In this document: piece after piece, positions 1-11,004 of the stretch
How the letters are laid out: each line of letters starts with the position of its first letter
How positions within the stretch are numbered: position 1 is the first letter of the stretch
Assembly (NCBI RefSeq): GCF_003597395.2
Contig: NC_133777.1
Span: 9,974,725-10,038,724 of the forward strand
Reading direction: 5' to 3'
Length of the DNA stretch: 64,000 nt
Origin: Chelonoidis abingdonii
Lineage: Eukaryota > Chordata > Testudines > Testudinidae
Notes under the pieces: generated by a model
What the model was told of the DNA's origin: nothing
Databases searched by the model: none
Seen by the model: the letters and a program-made list of their open reading frames with translations, nothing else
Program-made: the position numbers and the translations under genes

Positions 1-1017
1 ATTTATAATTAAAACTCTACTATCTACACAATATACATCGACATAAAATGTAAAAACTTAAATATCTTAGAAACAGTAGCCAATCAGTTGTTTTAATTGT
101 CATATTTGAATTCAGCACATCAAAATACATAATAAATAACCACATTTTATCTCTGAAGCAGACGACTTCTCAAAAATTGTAGACCAGTGTAATTCAAGAA
201 AAATATGAGATCCATACTAACTAGTTATTATCTACTGCACAGGATTGTGCAGAAGTATTCTGAGATTTTGCCCCAGCTTCCTAAAATAATGTAGCTTCTA
301 AACATACTAGGTAAAAAAATATGGGCAGAAAAACTTCATCTCCAAAATAATCAGGGGAGAAAAATGGCTTGACAAAGTAAAAGATGGAAAGTAAACGAAC
401 CCTTAAAAACATGAGTACTAAATAAGAGACACTCATTCCATCTTGGAAATGCACCTTGGAACATGCTGGAAAATGGACAGATACATGTGAGACATGCACA
501 TGTTAGACTTCATGCAAATTGCATCATTGTTGGTGAAAGGAAGAATCCCTTTAGTCTGACTGCAAAAGTATCCAACAGTTGAACAGGAGCTAAGAAACTT
601 GATTAAATTCTGAATTTGCAGGAGAAAGCACTGGTGGATATAATTAGTCTTTTCCTCTTATTACTTGTATGAGTCTATGTATTAAATCTCTTTGGAAATA
701 GAAGAAAATTTATGGGTAAATTTGAATCAGTCTATCAATAATATAAAATCAGATCAACTAATACAATCTTTATACATGAAATTGCATCTATGCTCATTTT
801 CACAACACCTAGTTATGGTGCAGGAGAAGAAACTGGTGCTCTAGGTGATGGAAAATGAAAAAGAATTAGGCCCATGGAAACAGAAAGGTATTACTCTTGT
901 GCACATACTCAGGATTGGGAGGGGAAGCCAGGCATACAAGACTGTCAAGAGTGGTATACACAATGTTCTACGTACTGAATAATAAAATTGCAGAGTGCTC
1001 TAGATTCAGATAATGTT
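1..1017. other. AT-rich non-coding DNA, no feature seen
   Basis: I see no reading frame with protein-like content, no terminal repeats and no family I recognise. The stretch is AT-rich single-copy-looking DNA ending at the target duplication of the next element. Confidence 0.6.
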
Positions 1018-1025
1018 TCTTAAAC

Positions 1026-1762
1026 CAAGGGTGGGGAACCTCCAGTCCACTGCTTCATTTAATCTGGCCTGAGGCAAGTCTGCACACTGCAGGCTGGAAG
1101 CTCAAGGCCTCAGCAACCCCAAAGCTCACCAGGTTGCCAGAAGTCCGGACGGCTCCATGCAGCTCCCAGCAGTGACCGGCATGTCTCTGTGGCCCCTCGG
1201 AGCAGGGGTGATCAGGGAAGCTCCACGCACTGCCCCCAGTGTCAGCTCTGCAGCTGTCAATGTCCACTCTTCCCAGTCAATGGGAGCTGTGGGGGATGCA
1301 CATGCATTGTGCAGAGCCCCCTGGCCCCTCTGCCTAGGGACGGACATGGCAGCAGCTTCTGGGAGCAGTGCAGAGCCCCGGCACGAAGGGGAGCCTGCCT
1401 CAGGTCCACTGCACCACCAACCAGGAGTTGCCTAAGGTAAGCGCCACCCGGACAGAGCCCGCACCCCCCAACCCCCTGCCCCAGGTCAGAACCCTCTCCT
1501 TCACCCTAACTCCCTCCCAGAGCCCACTCCTTAAACCTCTGGCAGCCTCTGAACTCCCTGACTTCTGGAAGCCTAGGGGAAGCCCCAAGCCTCCGCGCCT
1601 CCCCACAGGGCTGGAGACACAAGCTCTGGCTCACCCTGATGTAGGAGGAAGCCCTGAGCCTCCACGCCTCCCCACTCCACCCTGCGGGGCTGTGTGTGGC
1701 CCACGACTGATTTTTTTCTGTGCATCAGTGGTTGCTGATAGAAAAAAGGTTCCCCGCCTCTC
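1026..1762. mobile_element. hAT-like non-autonomous DNA transposon (737 bp)
   Basis: The left end CAAGGGTGGGGAACC and the reverse complement of the right end, GAGAGGCGGGGAACC, form a terminal inverted repeat. The element is flanked by a near-identical 8-bp target duplication: TCTTAAAC at 1018-1025 and TCTTGAAC at 1763-1770. An 8-bp duplication is the hAT superfamily signature. The interior is GC-rich and gives several overlapping proline-rich open frames on both strands, none resembling a transposase, so I read them as compositional shadows. It must have been mobilised in trans. Confidence 0.85.
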
Positions 1763-1797
1763 TCTTGAACCATCACTGACACTGAGTAGCATTGTAA

Positions 1798-2115
1798 CAT
1801 AGACTCATAGACTTCAGGGTCTGACGGCACCATCATCTAGTCTGATCTCCTTCACATTGCAGGCCACAGAACCTTACCCACCCTCTCCTGTAATAGACCC
1901 TTAATCTTTGGCTGAGTCACTGAAGTCCTCAAATCATGATTTAAAGACTTCAAGTTATCGAGAATCTACCATTTACACTAGTTTAAACCCGCAAGTGACC
2001 CATGCCCCATGCTGCAGAAGAAGATGAACCCGTCCACCCCAGGGTCTCTGCCAATCTGACCCAGAGGGAAATTCCTTCCTGACCCCAAGTATGGTATTCA
2101 ATTAGACCCTGAGCA
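1798..2115 (-). mobile_element. CR1-type LINE 3' region fragment, antisense
   Basis: The block opening with a 'catagacttcagg' type sequence and running through the conserved 'catctagtctgatctcc' and 'attccttcctgacccc' stretches matches the CR1 3' untranslated region as I know it from turtles, read in antisense. No coding sequence is left. The assignment is by recognition of the family, not by alignment. Confidence 0.65.
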
Positions 2116-2191
2116 TGTGGGCAAGTAACTCTACTGGGACAACATGGGTAAATACTAATCAATATGACAAGGTTGTAGAATCAGGCCATAA

Positions 2192-2442
2192 GGGTTTGTC
2201 TATACTGCAGCTTGGAGTGAGCCTCCCAGTCCAATTTGACAGACTCACACTAGCGGAGTTTGAACTAGCACAGTAAAAATAGCCATGTAAATGTTCCAAC
2301 TTGGGCTGCGGCTCAGACGAGCTTGAGAGTCCAAGCTGGAACATCCACATTGCTATTTTTAGAGTGCTAGTTCAAGCCCTACTAGCTTAAGTCTGTATAC
2401 CCGGGTTAGGAGGCTTGCTCCCAGATTTAGTGTAGATATACC
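2192..2442. mobile_element. Fold-back MITE, Harbinger-like or Tc/mariner-like
   Basis: The left end GGGTTTGTCTATACTGC pairs imperfectly with the right end GTGTAGATATACC. The flanks are TAA (2189-2191) and TTA (2443-2445), so the target site could be TWA (PIF/Harbinger) or a plain TA if the boundary moves by one base. The interior is a long imperfect palindrome: 'agtaaaaatagccatg' near 2274 mirrors 'cattgctatttttag' near 2348. It has no coding capacity. It resembles the MITEs at 44930-45201 and 61144-61377 in its 'GTCTACACT'-like termini. Confidence 0.65.
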
Positions 2443-2445
2443 TTA

Positions 2446-3774
2446 AGAGAGCTCTCCCCTGAAATAAGTTATCCTTATTATGCTACACAAAATGTTTCCA
2501 GTTTTCTACCATAAATTAACATTAATTCACTGCTGTGTTCCTTAAAATTAATATGGCTTAATGCCCTTTATTTCCTTACTATTTCATGACTATTACAGAT
2601 GAAATCAATATATCTGCAAGTAAGATTTGCTAATTAATTTGTGCTCTCTTCTATTTGCTCTGCAGGAGAAAACCACAAGACAATGTAGGACTGACTATTA
2701 TTTATTCATTTTATAGCAACACTGAATAACCATGGGTCAATTTCAGGCCCTTTAATTTCCATTTTCTATATAATTTCCCCTAAATTTTGCTTAGTTCTAA
2801 AGTTATAATAGACATAATACTGACACCTTATCATCACCATCATCATCTCAGTCCTATTAATTTATATTGCAAGATTTACAATCGGATTTTGCTAGCTTTT
2901 AAGCTTTTCCTTTTTTAAAAAAGAATATACTGCTTTTAAAAACCTAAAAAAATCCATCTGTTATTTGGCTGTAGATGCAAATTGATTAAATTCATAGGCT
3001 CTTTTAGTATTCATTTCTTTGATGGGATATTATTACACTCTTTGCAAGAATTTAAGTACTGAGGTGTTTGCTTAGATTCTCATTTCCTTTTTGATGTGCA
3101 CATTAACTTATATCCAAGATTAATTTGAGACAGAATATAAAAATCTTATGTGCCTTTGTCTATTTGAAAAAGGTTATTACCCAGTTAATTTAAGAACTGA
3201 TGGATGACAGGGATCTGGTTTATTCTGAAATGTTCTTTTGTTTATGTGCATATTGTGTTTTCCTTTGTGTCATTTTACTTTATCAGGAGACTGTTTATTT
3301 TGATAAGTACAAAATGCAGTTGTCTTTGTGTAACAAAGTTCCCATCAAATTTGTTAATAACATGTAAATACTTAAATGACAACTCATATGCATTATTTTT
3401 GTTATTATTCATTGTTTTCTTTTAATAGCCTGGGATATTCTTTAAAGTCCAGTAATCAATAACCCAATGGAGTTTTTCCATTTGATATGTCTATAATGGA
3501 TAAAACGTCATTTCCTTATTGAACTTCATAACTGGAAGCTCAAGCACATTGTCTTAACTGAGCTCTATATTTAATTGTGGAATATTGATATTTGTGATTA
3601 TTCTCATATTTCATGGTCAAATTATTCTGCATGTACGTATGATGCCTTACCAAGTTTACACATCCCCTCTAGATGTTATATGATACCCAAATAAATAACA
3701 TTCAAGATTCTACTGACTGAGATTTCCCCTGTGAAATATTATATTATCACTATTGGTATTTATGATATTTATTA
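2446..3774. other. AT-rich non-coding DNA, no feature seen
   Basis: I find only a short hydrophobic chance frame (3204-3425) with low-complexity AT codons. There are no terminal repeats, splice-flanked open frames or RNA gene. Confidence 0.55.
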
Positions 3775-5965
3775 TCAGAGCACCTAGGAGCTTTAGTCAT
3801 GGATCAAGACCCCATTGTCCTAGTGCTGTACAAGCACATAATAGAAAGACAGTTCCTACTACAAGAAGCTTTTAATCTAAGTATAAAACAAGAGATAACA
3901 AATGGATACAGACCAACAGGGGAGTATAAGGAAACAATATGACAATAATGATCTGTACAATAGGGAGTGGTCTCAGTATACCAGCAGCCTAATCTTTGTC
4001 AAGTTTTTGATAGGTACCACAGCAAAGAAGAATTTTGAAGAGGGATTTGATGGTGAATAATGAGGTAGTTTTGTGGATGTTTCTGGGGAGCATCTCCCAA
4101 GTGTGAAAGTCAGCACTGGAGAAAGCACAAAGATGCTTGTTTGAAAATTTTAACAAGCGGACAATGGAGGCTGGCATCATGGGCTGACTGAAGGTGAGCA
4201 TTGGCAGCTCAATAGCAAATATGAGATGATAGGGTGGGGATCAATCATGAAGGGTCTTGAAAGTGAAGACAGTCAGTTTATGTTTGATGTGATAAAGAAG
4301 GGGAAGATGGTGGAGGGATGCAAAGAGAGGAATGACATGGTCAAAGTGATAGCCTAGGAAAATGATCTTTGCAGCAGCATTCTGAATAGATATAAGCAAA
4401 GCAAGACTTACATTTGTCACAGTCCAAGAGAAGGATGTTGCAGTAATTTAGATGAGATTATGAGAGGTGGGATGAGAGTTTTAGTTGTGTGGATAGATAG
4501 GAATCACTGTATCTTAAGGATGTTATGCAAAAAGAATCAGCAAGATTTAGACATAACCTGTATAAGAGGACACTTACATTACTGGCCATGACATGCAAGA
4601 TAGTGGTATATTCCACAGTGATTTAGGGAAGGGATAGTGGGAAGAGCTTGTGCGGGGAAAGACTAGGAGCATCTATTTTAGCCATGTTGAACTTGAGCTA
4701 CTGGCTTACATATCCACCAGGAGCTATCACAGAGATAGGCCAAGATTTTGATTTGGATAGAAGGAGACAAGTCTAGAGTAGACACAGATGTGTGAGTCAT
4801 CTGCACAGAGATGATAGTTGAACTTGTGTTTGAAAATGAGATGACCCAGAGATAAGGTATGGAAGGAGAAGAGAAAGGGACCAAGGACAGACCTGTGGAA
4901 CCCCACAGAAAGCTGGAGGGCAGATGAGGAAGATCCTCAAAATGACACGAGGAAGGATTGATTAGAGAGGTAAGAGGAAAACCAGGAAAGGACAGAGTCA
5001 TGGAAAACAATGGAGGACAAGATTACAAGAAGTTCATAGTTGATTGTCAAAGGTGGATGGAAGATGAGGAGGGGGAGTACCAGTTATGAGCTAGAGCTAT
5101 GAAGAGGTCATTAGAGACTTCAGCCAGAGTAGTTTCAGTGGAGTGCAAGGAGCAGGAGCCAGATTAGAGAGCGTATAGAATGAAATTGGAGGATAAGAAC
5201 TTCAGACTGTAAATGTAGCTAGGGTGTTCAATAGGCTTGAAGATGAAAGGGAGAAGGGAAATTGATTGGTAGTTGGAGAGTTAAAAGGGGTAAAAGATGG
5301 GGTTTAAAGGTGGAAGAAACTAAAATGTTTGTATTGCCAGGGGACAGAGCAAGAGGAAAGAAAGAGGCAAGAGAGAGGATGAGTGTGCATGAAGCAGACC
5401 AGAGGACGACATGGGGTGACTGGGGAGGGTGGAGGAGTTAGAGTCGGAGAGCAGACACTTTCTGTGTCTGTGATAGGGGAGAAGGAGGTGAGAGTTGTAG
5501 GAAGGAACGGGAAGGGAAAGCAAGCTGAGAAGAAGGGAAATGCCACTTTATATTTTCTTTGTTTTCGACTTTGAAGAAGTCAGCAAGATTGTGTATGCAC
5601 AGAAAAGTGGAGGCAGGGGGAACGGAGGGTTTGAGGAGGGAGTTAAGGATGGTGAAAAGGCAGCTCGGATTGTGGATGTGGGATTCAATTAAGTTGGAAA
5701 AGTAAAATTGTTTAGCTAGGAAGATGGCAGAACTGAAGAAGGAGAGAACAAATTTTTAGTGGAAGATGTTAGCTTACTCACAGAATTTCTGCCAGAGTCA
5801 CTCCACAGCATGAGAGCAGGACTGGAGGATGTGGATGCTGAGGTGAGACAGGGCTGGAGGAGAATATTTTTGTAGAAGATTTCTAGTCCATTCAAAAGAT
5901 GAAGTATATATGAATTAGATAAAGGTGGTGCTAGTGGTACCACACTGCCTTCAGAACTAGTTTTC
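3775..5965 (-). pseudogene. L2/CR1-clade LINE remnant (3' tail and reverse transcriptase), antisense
   Basis: Read on the minus strand, about 2.2 kb preserves the order expected of a vertebrate L2-like LINE: broken RT coding sequence at the high coordinates, then a long 3' region ending near 3775. The best coding stretch is 4678-5010, with fragments such as GLSLVPFSSPSIPYLW, which sits where the family has 'GPLLFSIYTLSLG', and IKILAYLCDSSWW, matching the family's 'KISACLSDISSWM'. The YADD region between them is lost through frameshifts. The 3' part (about 3800-4450) contains the family-typical 'gtgctgtacaagcaca' and 'gcagcagcattctgaatag' blocks. Many stops and frameshifts make it dead. The 5' limit is approximate; 5550-5965 may be only partly LINE. 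Confidence 0.75.
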
Positions 5966-6432
5966 TCCATTTACAAAAAATACTACAACCTTTACCTTAT
6001 AATCAGTGAGGCAGCCTGCAGTTTTAAATTTTTCTTTCTTTATCTAAATTAAGTATGGTTATCAAGTGTGTTACAATCCTAGAAAAATGGAGGACATATG
6101 TTTTCATTTACTGTTCAACCATAATTCTTAAGAATCCAAGTAGAAGGTGCTTGAAATACTTGTACAATACCTAAAAGCTTGGTAAATACTATTTGTGATG
6201 ACACCAAGCCAAAATGCATTAAAATATCAAAAATGCTTCTTGCATTGATAAGGATTTTTTATTATCAAAATGGCCTATTGATGCCTATATAGATACAGTA
6301 CAGATTGGTAAGCGTAAAGAAATCTTTAGGAAAAATTTACTTGTGTCTCCAGTCATATACGAATAAGTATACTGTACTTGTACAGTTAATTGATTTATAA
6401 CCCTGTCTTTGTTCTGCCTCTTATGACACATA
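5966..6432. other. Non-coding DNA, no feature seen
   Basis: This is AT-rich sequence between the LINE remnant and the next hAT-like element. No reading frame or repeat structure is visible. Confidence 0.55.
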
Positions 6433-6440
6433 GATTAGAT

Positions 6441-7630
6441 CATAAGTTCTCAACCGGGGGTCTGTGAGCCCTTTCAAGGGGGCTGCAGGGTCCTGCAGCT
6501 GAAACCCCGAGCCCGAGGACCCATGCCGGACTCAAGCTGGGAGGCATGGGGCTGAAGCTCCAAGCCCTGGTGCTCCTTGTGTGGCAGAAGTCTGGAGCCC
6601 ATGAGCAGAGTTGGGGCCATGGAAGGCATTGCCCCCCGTTGCAGCGCAAGAGCACAGCTCCACACCTCACTCTTCTCCCTGCCCCCTGGCCAGGTCGGAG
6701 GCAGGAAGCCAGAGCCGATGTAGTGGCACAAACATCTCCCTGGCAGAATTTTCTATCTAGGTTGTACTGAGAATGCTCACCCAAACTGAACAGGCTCAAT
6801 AGGTAACTGCTATTGGTGGGAAAATGTGCCAGCTGCTGTTTTTGCCCTTGTGTGGGGCAGCTGCTACTCTGGCTGGTGCATGGAGCAGGCAGCGGCAGCA
6901 TTCCCTCCTCTCCTGCTGGTGCACTGAGTAGAAGCTGCTCCTCAGCTCCCAAGTCCTAGCCCCCTTTGCTCCCGCAGAAGCAGCCAGTAAGAGCCACCCA
7001 GCTGGGGAGACCCGGTTCCATGGCTGGCAGACCCCTCCGGGAACAGAGACTGCAGGGGACCCCTCCCAGCGCACAGCCCCTAGTACTCCTCTCCCTACAC
7101 CCTCCCTGCACCCTGAGCTACCCTCTGCCCGCACTCAGCCCCTAGCCACCCCCCTCCTTGCACCCACAGCCACCCCATTTGCACACAGCCCCAGCTACCC
7201 CCTCTCTGCACCTTGAGCTACCCCGTCTGCACACAGTCCCAAGGCACCCCACTCCCTGCACCCTGAGCTACCCCCTACCTGCACACAGCTCCTAGCTATC
7301 TAGTTCCTGCGTCTTAAGCTGTTTTCAAACTTTTTGAGCTAAGCCCCCCACCTTTGAGTTATAATTTTTGGTTGCCCTCCCCCCTAGATGGGTGCCCTGC
7401 TGAGGTGAGTCAGGGGGTGGAGGTGGCGCTCCCTCCCTAGACCCCACCATGCAGTTGTGGCTCGAACCACGCTGGCCCCTGCCCGCCCTCCCTCCCAATA
7501 GAAGTCAAACTGCACCTATGCCCAAGACCCCTGCCCCAGGCTCCCTCCTTCCCCTTCCCCCTGCGAGGGACCTGGAGTTTTTATAGTATGTCAAGGGGGG
7601 CCTCAGAGAGAAAAAGGCTGAGAACCCCTG
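6441..7630. mobile_element. hAT-like non-autonomous element (1.19 kb)
   Basis: The ends are 'ataagttctcaacc' on the left and 'ggctgagaacccctg' on the right, an inverted repeat of the common CAG-GGTTCTCAACC hAT type. The 8-bp flanks GATTAGAT (6433-6440) and AATTAGAT (7631-7638) agree at 7 of 8 positions. The interior is GC-rich, with a run of loosely repeated 'ccctgcaccctgagctacccc' units between about 7100 and 7300. Frames of up to 170 codons on the minus strand are GC shadows without transposase features. Confidence 0.8.
7100..7310. repeat. Imperfect minisatellite inside hAT-like element
   Basis: Units built around 'cctgcaccctgagctacc' and 'tgcacacagcccc' recur several times with substitutions. 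The array lies wholly inside the hAT-like element and probably moved with it. Confidence 0.6.
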
Positions 7631-7638
7631 AATTAGAT

Positions 7639-8500
7639 GGTCTATTCTCTTCTCTTCTTCAAAAAGCTTAAGAGTGAGAATTTACACACATAAAAAGTGT
7701 TAGTGAGAGAAAGACAAGCTAGCACTATCCCTTGATTCAACAGTGAACCATTCCTGAAGGGGAAAAAAAAAGATGGTGTTTTATCCATATGGATGGCCAA
7801 ACTTTGCGGTTCAGAGATTTCTAGTCCGTTCAAAAGAGGTTTGTGGATTAAGACAGAAAAACTGAAGTAGAAGAGGGGAAAGATGTTTTAAAGTCTTCTA
7901 AGGAAATAAATCCAATTCAGTGAAGCTGGATTAATCAGTTAAGGCTAAAACTTGGATGAAAACTCTCAGAACTAAAAGTCTGTTGGTGAGACTATAACTC
8001 AGACCAGCAACTCGATTTGGGAACTTTTTTCTACTTAAAGAAGTGAAACAGGCAAACTGATCATTTCAGAACTGAAGACAATTCAGCCCAGCAGTCTTAA
8101 CTGCATTGCTCTGCATTGACTAGATTGCTCATCCAAGGCTCAAACCTTGGGCAATCAGGGGCTGGAGTTCTCTGGAATGAAGGGAAAAATCCCCCATGGC
8201 ACTCAATAATAATCACTGCAGCTCATTAATGAGTAACTGACTGCCTACAAAAGAAGACCTATCCAGTTTTCTGCTTGAAAAATTATGTTGAGGGAAAATG
8301 GGAGTATGCTGAACCCTCTGGTAGGAATGTGGAGGATCCTCCTTCCCCTCCTCTTTTAATTAAAATAGAAAAGACTACAGTTTTCCAAATAACAGCTGTC
8401 TTCTAAATGATAGATTTAAAAGAAATATCTGGGGACAGAGTTGAGCCAATTAATTAAAGATAATGTACTTGATTCTCCTCTTGCTTAGACAAATGTAAAT
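7639..8500. other. Non-coding DNA, no feature seen
   Basis: I see AT-rich sequence with no terminal repeat, RNA gene or supported exon. Confidence 0.5.
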
Positions 8501-8519
8501 CAGATATAACTTGGATCTG

Positions 8520-8905
8520 AGAAGAGCACGGACAGCACGTGAACCCCCTGTTTGGGGAGGCTAGTCCTCTGCCCTGCCCCTTCTGCCCCCTTGCCTGCCG
8601 GAGGAGCCCTGAGCTCTAGCCCACCCACCCCAGCTGCCCAGAGTCCCAGGCCACTGGCTGGCCCGAGCCCCAGTCTGCCAGCTGGCCTGTGCCCTGGCCC
8701 TGCCCACCCCAGCTGCCCCGAGTCCTGGGCCACAGTCCGGCCTGAGACCTGAGCTTCCCAGAGCCACTGGCAGCCCCGAGCCATTGGCAGCCCCAGGCCG
8801 CTGGCTGGCCAAAGCCATCCTGAACACCAACCTGAGCCACCCTGAGTGTGGGTGGGGCCACGGCATGCCTGTTTGGGGAAGCTTAGCCTCCCCTGGCCTA
8901 TTATA
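8520..8905. repeat. GC-rich degenerate repeat, probably a decayed MITE
   Basis: The block is far more GC-rich than its surroundings. It consists of variants of 'gagccctggcc', 'cccagctgccc' and 'ggctggcc'. It is bracketed by 'tgtttggggaggctag' near 8550 and 'tgtttggggaagcttagcc' near 8871, which repeat directly and contain a self-complementary GGGGAGGCTNAGCCTCCCC-like core. I could not define a target duplication. Open frames on both strands come from the composition. Confidence 0.5.
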
Positions 8906-9028
8906 CCCATGAAGAAAAGATTCAGGTGTAATCATACCATCAGTCATTACTGAGACTGAAAAACTCAGAGTCCACATTTAAAATTCCAGATTATTCATAC
9001 ATTTTCTCAACACGACATTGATTTAGCC

Positions 9029-9192
9029 CAGGGGTTCTCAATTTGGAGGTCGGGATCCCTAGAGGGTCGCGAGGTTATTACATGGGAGGTCGCAAGCTAT
9101 CATCCTCCATCCCAAATCCTGCTTTGCCTCCAGCATTTATAATGATGTTAAATATATTAAAAAGTGTTTTTAATTTATAAGGGGGGGTCACA
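9029..9192. mobile_element. hAT MITE, 5' part only
   Basis: It begins CAGGGGTTCTCAA and continues with 'gaggttattacatgggaggtcgc' and 'ttgcctccagcat', colinear with the complete MITE at 24988-25195. Similarity stops at 'gggggggtca' near 9190, where an LTR begins. The missing right half is not found after the LTR, so the junction is not a simple insertion that left both halves. Confidence 0.7.
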
Positions 9193-10240
9193 TTATTGAC
9201 ATGAACCATGACCGTATAAATCATTGTTGTAACCAGAGCCCTATAGTTGCACCAAATCTTGTACAAAGGAAGTCAAGTAAGGTGTCATAGAAAGGTTATA
9301 ATTTGCTGGTTATGATTATGCTGTCTGTATGTGTGTATCATTTTTGTATTTGAAGTTATGAATATGGACTATGTACTTGTATCTCAATGTGTTTGATTCT
9401 AAATAGCCTCAGTGAAGCATTTGGTCAGTTTCTTGAGAAAGGACTCTTCTCAGTAAGTGCCCAATCTAGAAACACTTAACTGACAATGGACTTTGGGGGA
9501 CGCCAATCCACATCTGAGCTTTCCTGGGAACGTTCAAACTAACACGTAAACAATGGTGTCGGCCTGCAAAAAGCTGAATCATTCATGGACATGTGACTTG
9601 CCCAGGTGGCTACAAACTCCATCTTGTTGCTGTGACTTTCCACAGAAGAACAAAGGGGTTTCCGCCCACAAGAGAGAGAATATAAAAGGCTCTGGAAGCC
9701 TCTTCATTTTGTCTTCAGCTGGTTCAAGAGATGGCCTCTCCACCCCAAAGAGATGCCTGAAAGAAACTGGAACAAAGGTCTGTAGCTACGGGGGTGTGAG
9801 CAATTGCTGCACCCAAGCCATAAGCCACAACATTGGCTGAAAAGAATTGGGCCCAGACTAGGAAGGAGTCTAGTCTCTGAAAGAAGCTTACTGGGAATCT
9901 CTGATGGTGAGATTTACCTGCATTCAGTTTCTGACTGTTTTAGGCTTAGACTTGCATATTTTGTTTTATTTTACTTGGTAACTTACTTTGTTCTGTCTGT
10001 TGTTATTTGAAACAACTTAAATCCTACTTTTTATATTTAATAAAATCACTTTCACTTATTAATTAACCCAGAGTAAGTAATTAATACCTGGGGGAGCAAA
10101 CAACTGTGCATATCTATCAGTGTTACAGAGGGTGGACAATTTATGAGTTTACCCTGTATAAACTTTATAAAGAGTAAAACAGATTTATTTGGGGTTTGGA
10201 GCTCATTGGGAGCTGGGTGTCTGAGTGCTGGAGACAAAGT
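9193..10240 (+). mobile_element. Endogenous retrovirus LTR, 3' truncated
   Basis: The block reads as U3-R-U5 on the plus strand. A TATA box (TATAAAA at 9681-9687) sits in a promoter-like context, and AATAAA occurs at 10039-10044 in an AT-rich context. Its first 150 bases, with 'caccaaatcttgtaca' and 'taaggtgtcata', are shared with the fragment at 30055-30183. The 5' boundary is uncertain by about 30 bases, and the 3' end has no CA plus target duplication that I can find. No internal viral coding sequence is attached. Confidence 0.65.
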
Positions 10241-10768
10241 GCTTACTTATAACATTGATAAGTACTACAGAGAAACCTGAGATAAAGGGTAAATCAAAGA
10301 ATACCTACCGAATTATTTCCATTTTAGAAAGAAATTTTTAAATCTAATAAACCCTTATCTTTAATTCAAGTAAATTTAAAAATTAGTATCTGAAATATAC
10401 ATTTTTGTTCTTTTTCAAGTTCCAAACAATAACAGTTTGAATATTAAGAAGTTCTGTATTTGTACTTTATTTAGATGGAATAAATTTTAAGAAGGTGGAA
10501 GAACACAAGACAGAAGACAACTTAAATGAATCACAACTTTTAGCTTTAGATTAAGTAAATAATATGGCAGACTTCTCAAAGATACCTAATAGATATGGGA
10601 AAAAACTGCAGTCATCTAAATTCCAAGCTTAAAGGCACCTAACAGAGGAATTGTGCTATGCTTCCAATATAAGTCAATCCCAAGACCCTGGGACACGGAA
10701 ACTTCTTTTCTAGCAGAAAGACAATATAATATCCTTTCCATGGTTTATATACGAAAAAAAAAATTATA
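10241..10768. other. AT-rich non-coding DNA, no feature seen
   Basis: There is no reading frame or repeat structure between the LTR and the next MITE. Confidence 0.5.
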
Positions 10769-10776
10769 AAGATAGC

Positions 10777-10996
10777 CAGGGCCGGCTCCAGGGGTTTTGC
10801 CGCCCCAAGCAGCCAAAAAAAAAAAAAAAAAATGCTGCAATCGCGATCTGCAGCAATTCAGCGGGAGGTCCTTCGCTCCGAGCGGGAGTGAGGGACCCTC
10901 CGCCGAATTGTCACTGAATACCTGAAAGTGCCGCCCCACTCCAGAGTTGCCGCCCCAAGCACCTGCTTGATAAGCTGGTGCCTGGAGCCAGCCCTG
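10777..10996. mobile_element. hAT MITE, GGGCCGGCTCC family (220 bp)
   Basis: Termini CAGGGCCGGCTCCAGG and the complement of 'cctggagccagccctg' form a near-perfect inverted repeat. The 8-bp target duplication AAGATAGC is exact on both sides (10769-10776 and 10997-11004). The interior has a poly-A run and an inverted 'gccgccccaagc' motif. This is one of five related elements here; the others are at 31402, 39634, 47187 and 53399. Confidence 0.9.
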
Positions 10997-11004
10997 AAGA
11001 TAGC

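Noticed and set aside
1157..1836. Overlapping proline-rich open frames of 60-144 codons on both strands
   Set aside because: They lie wholly inside a hAT-like element and arise from its GC-rich composition; no frame resembles a transposase.
6440..7134. Minus-strand frames of 112 and 170 codons
   Set aside because: They fall within the GC-rich interior of the 6441-7630 element and have no domain or initiation context.
8500..8977. Three overlapping minus-strand frames of 81-138 codons with G/A/W-rich content
   Set aside because: The sequence is a degenerate GC-rich tandem block, so frames stay open in several phases at once. That pattern indicates composition, not coding.
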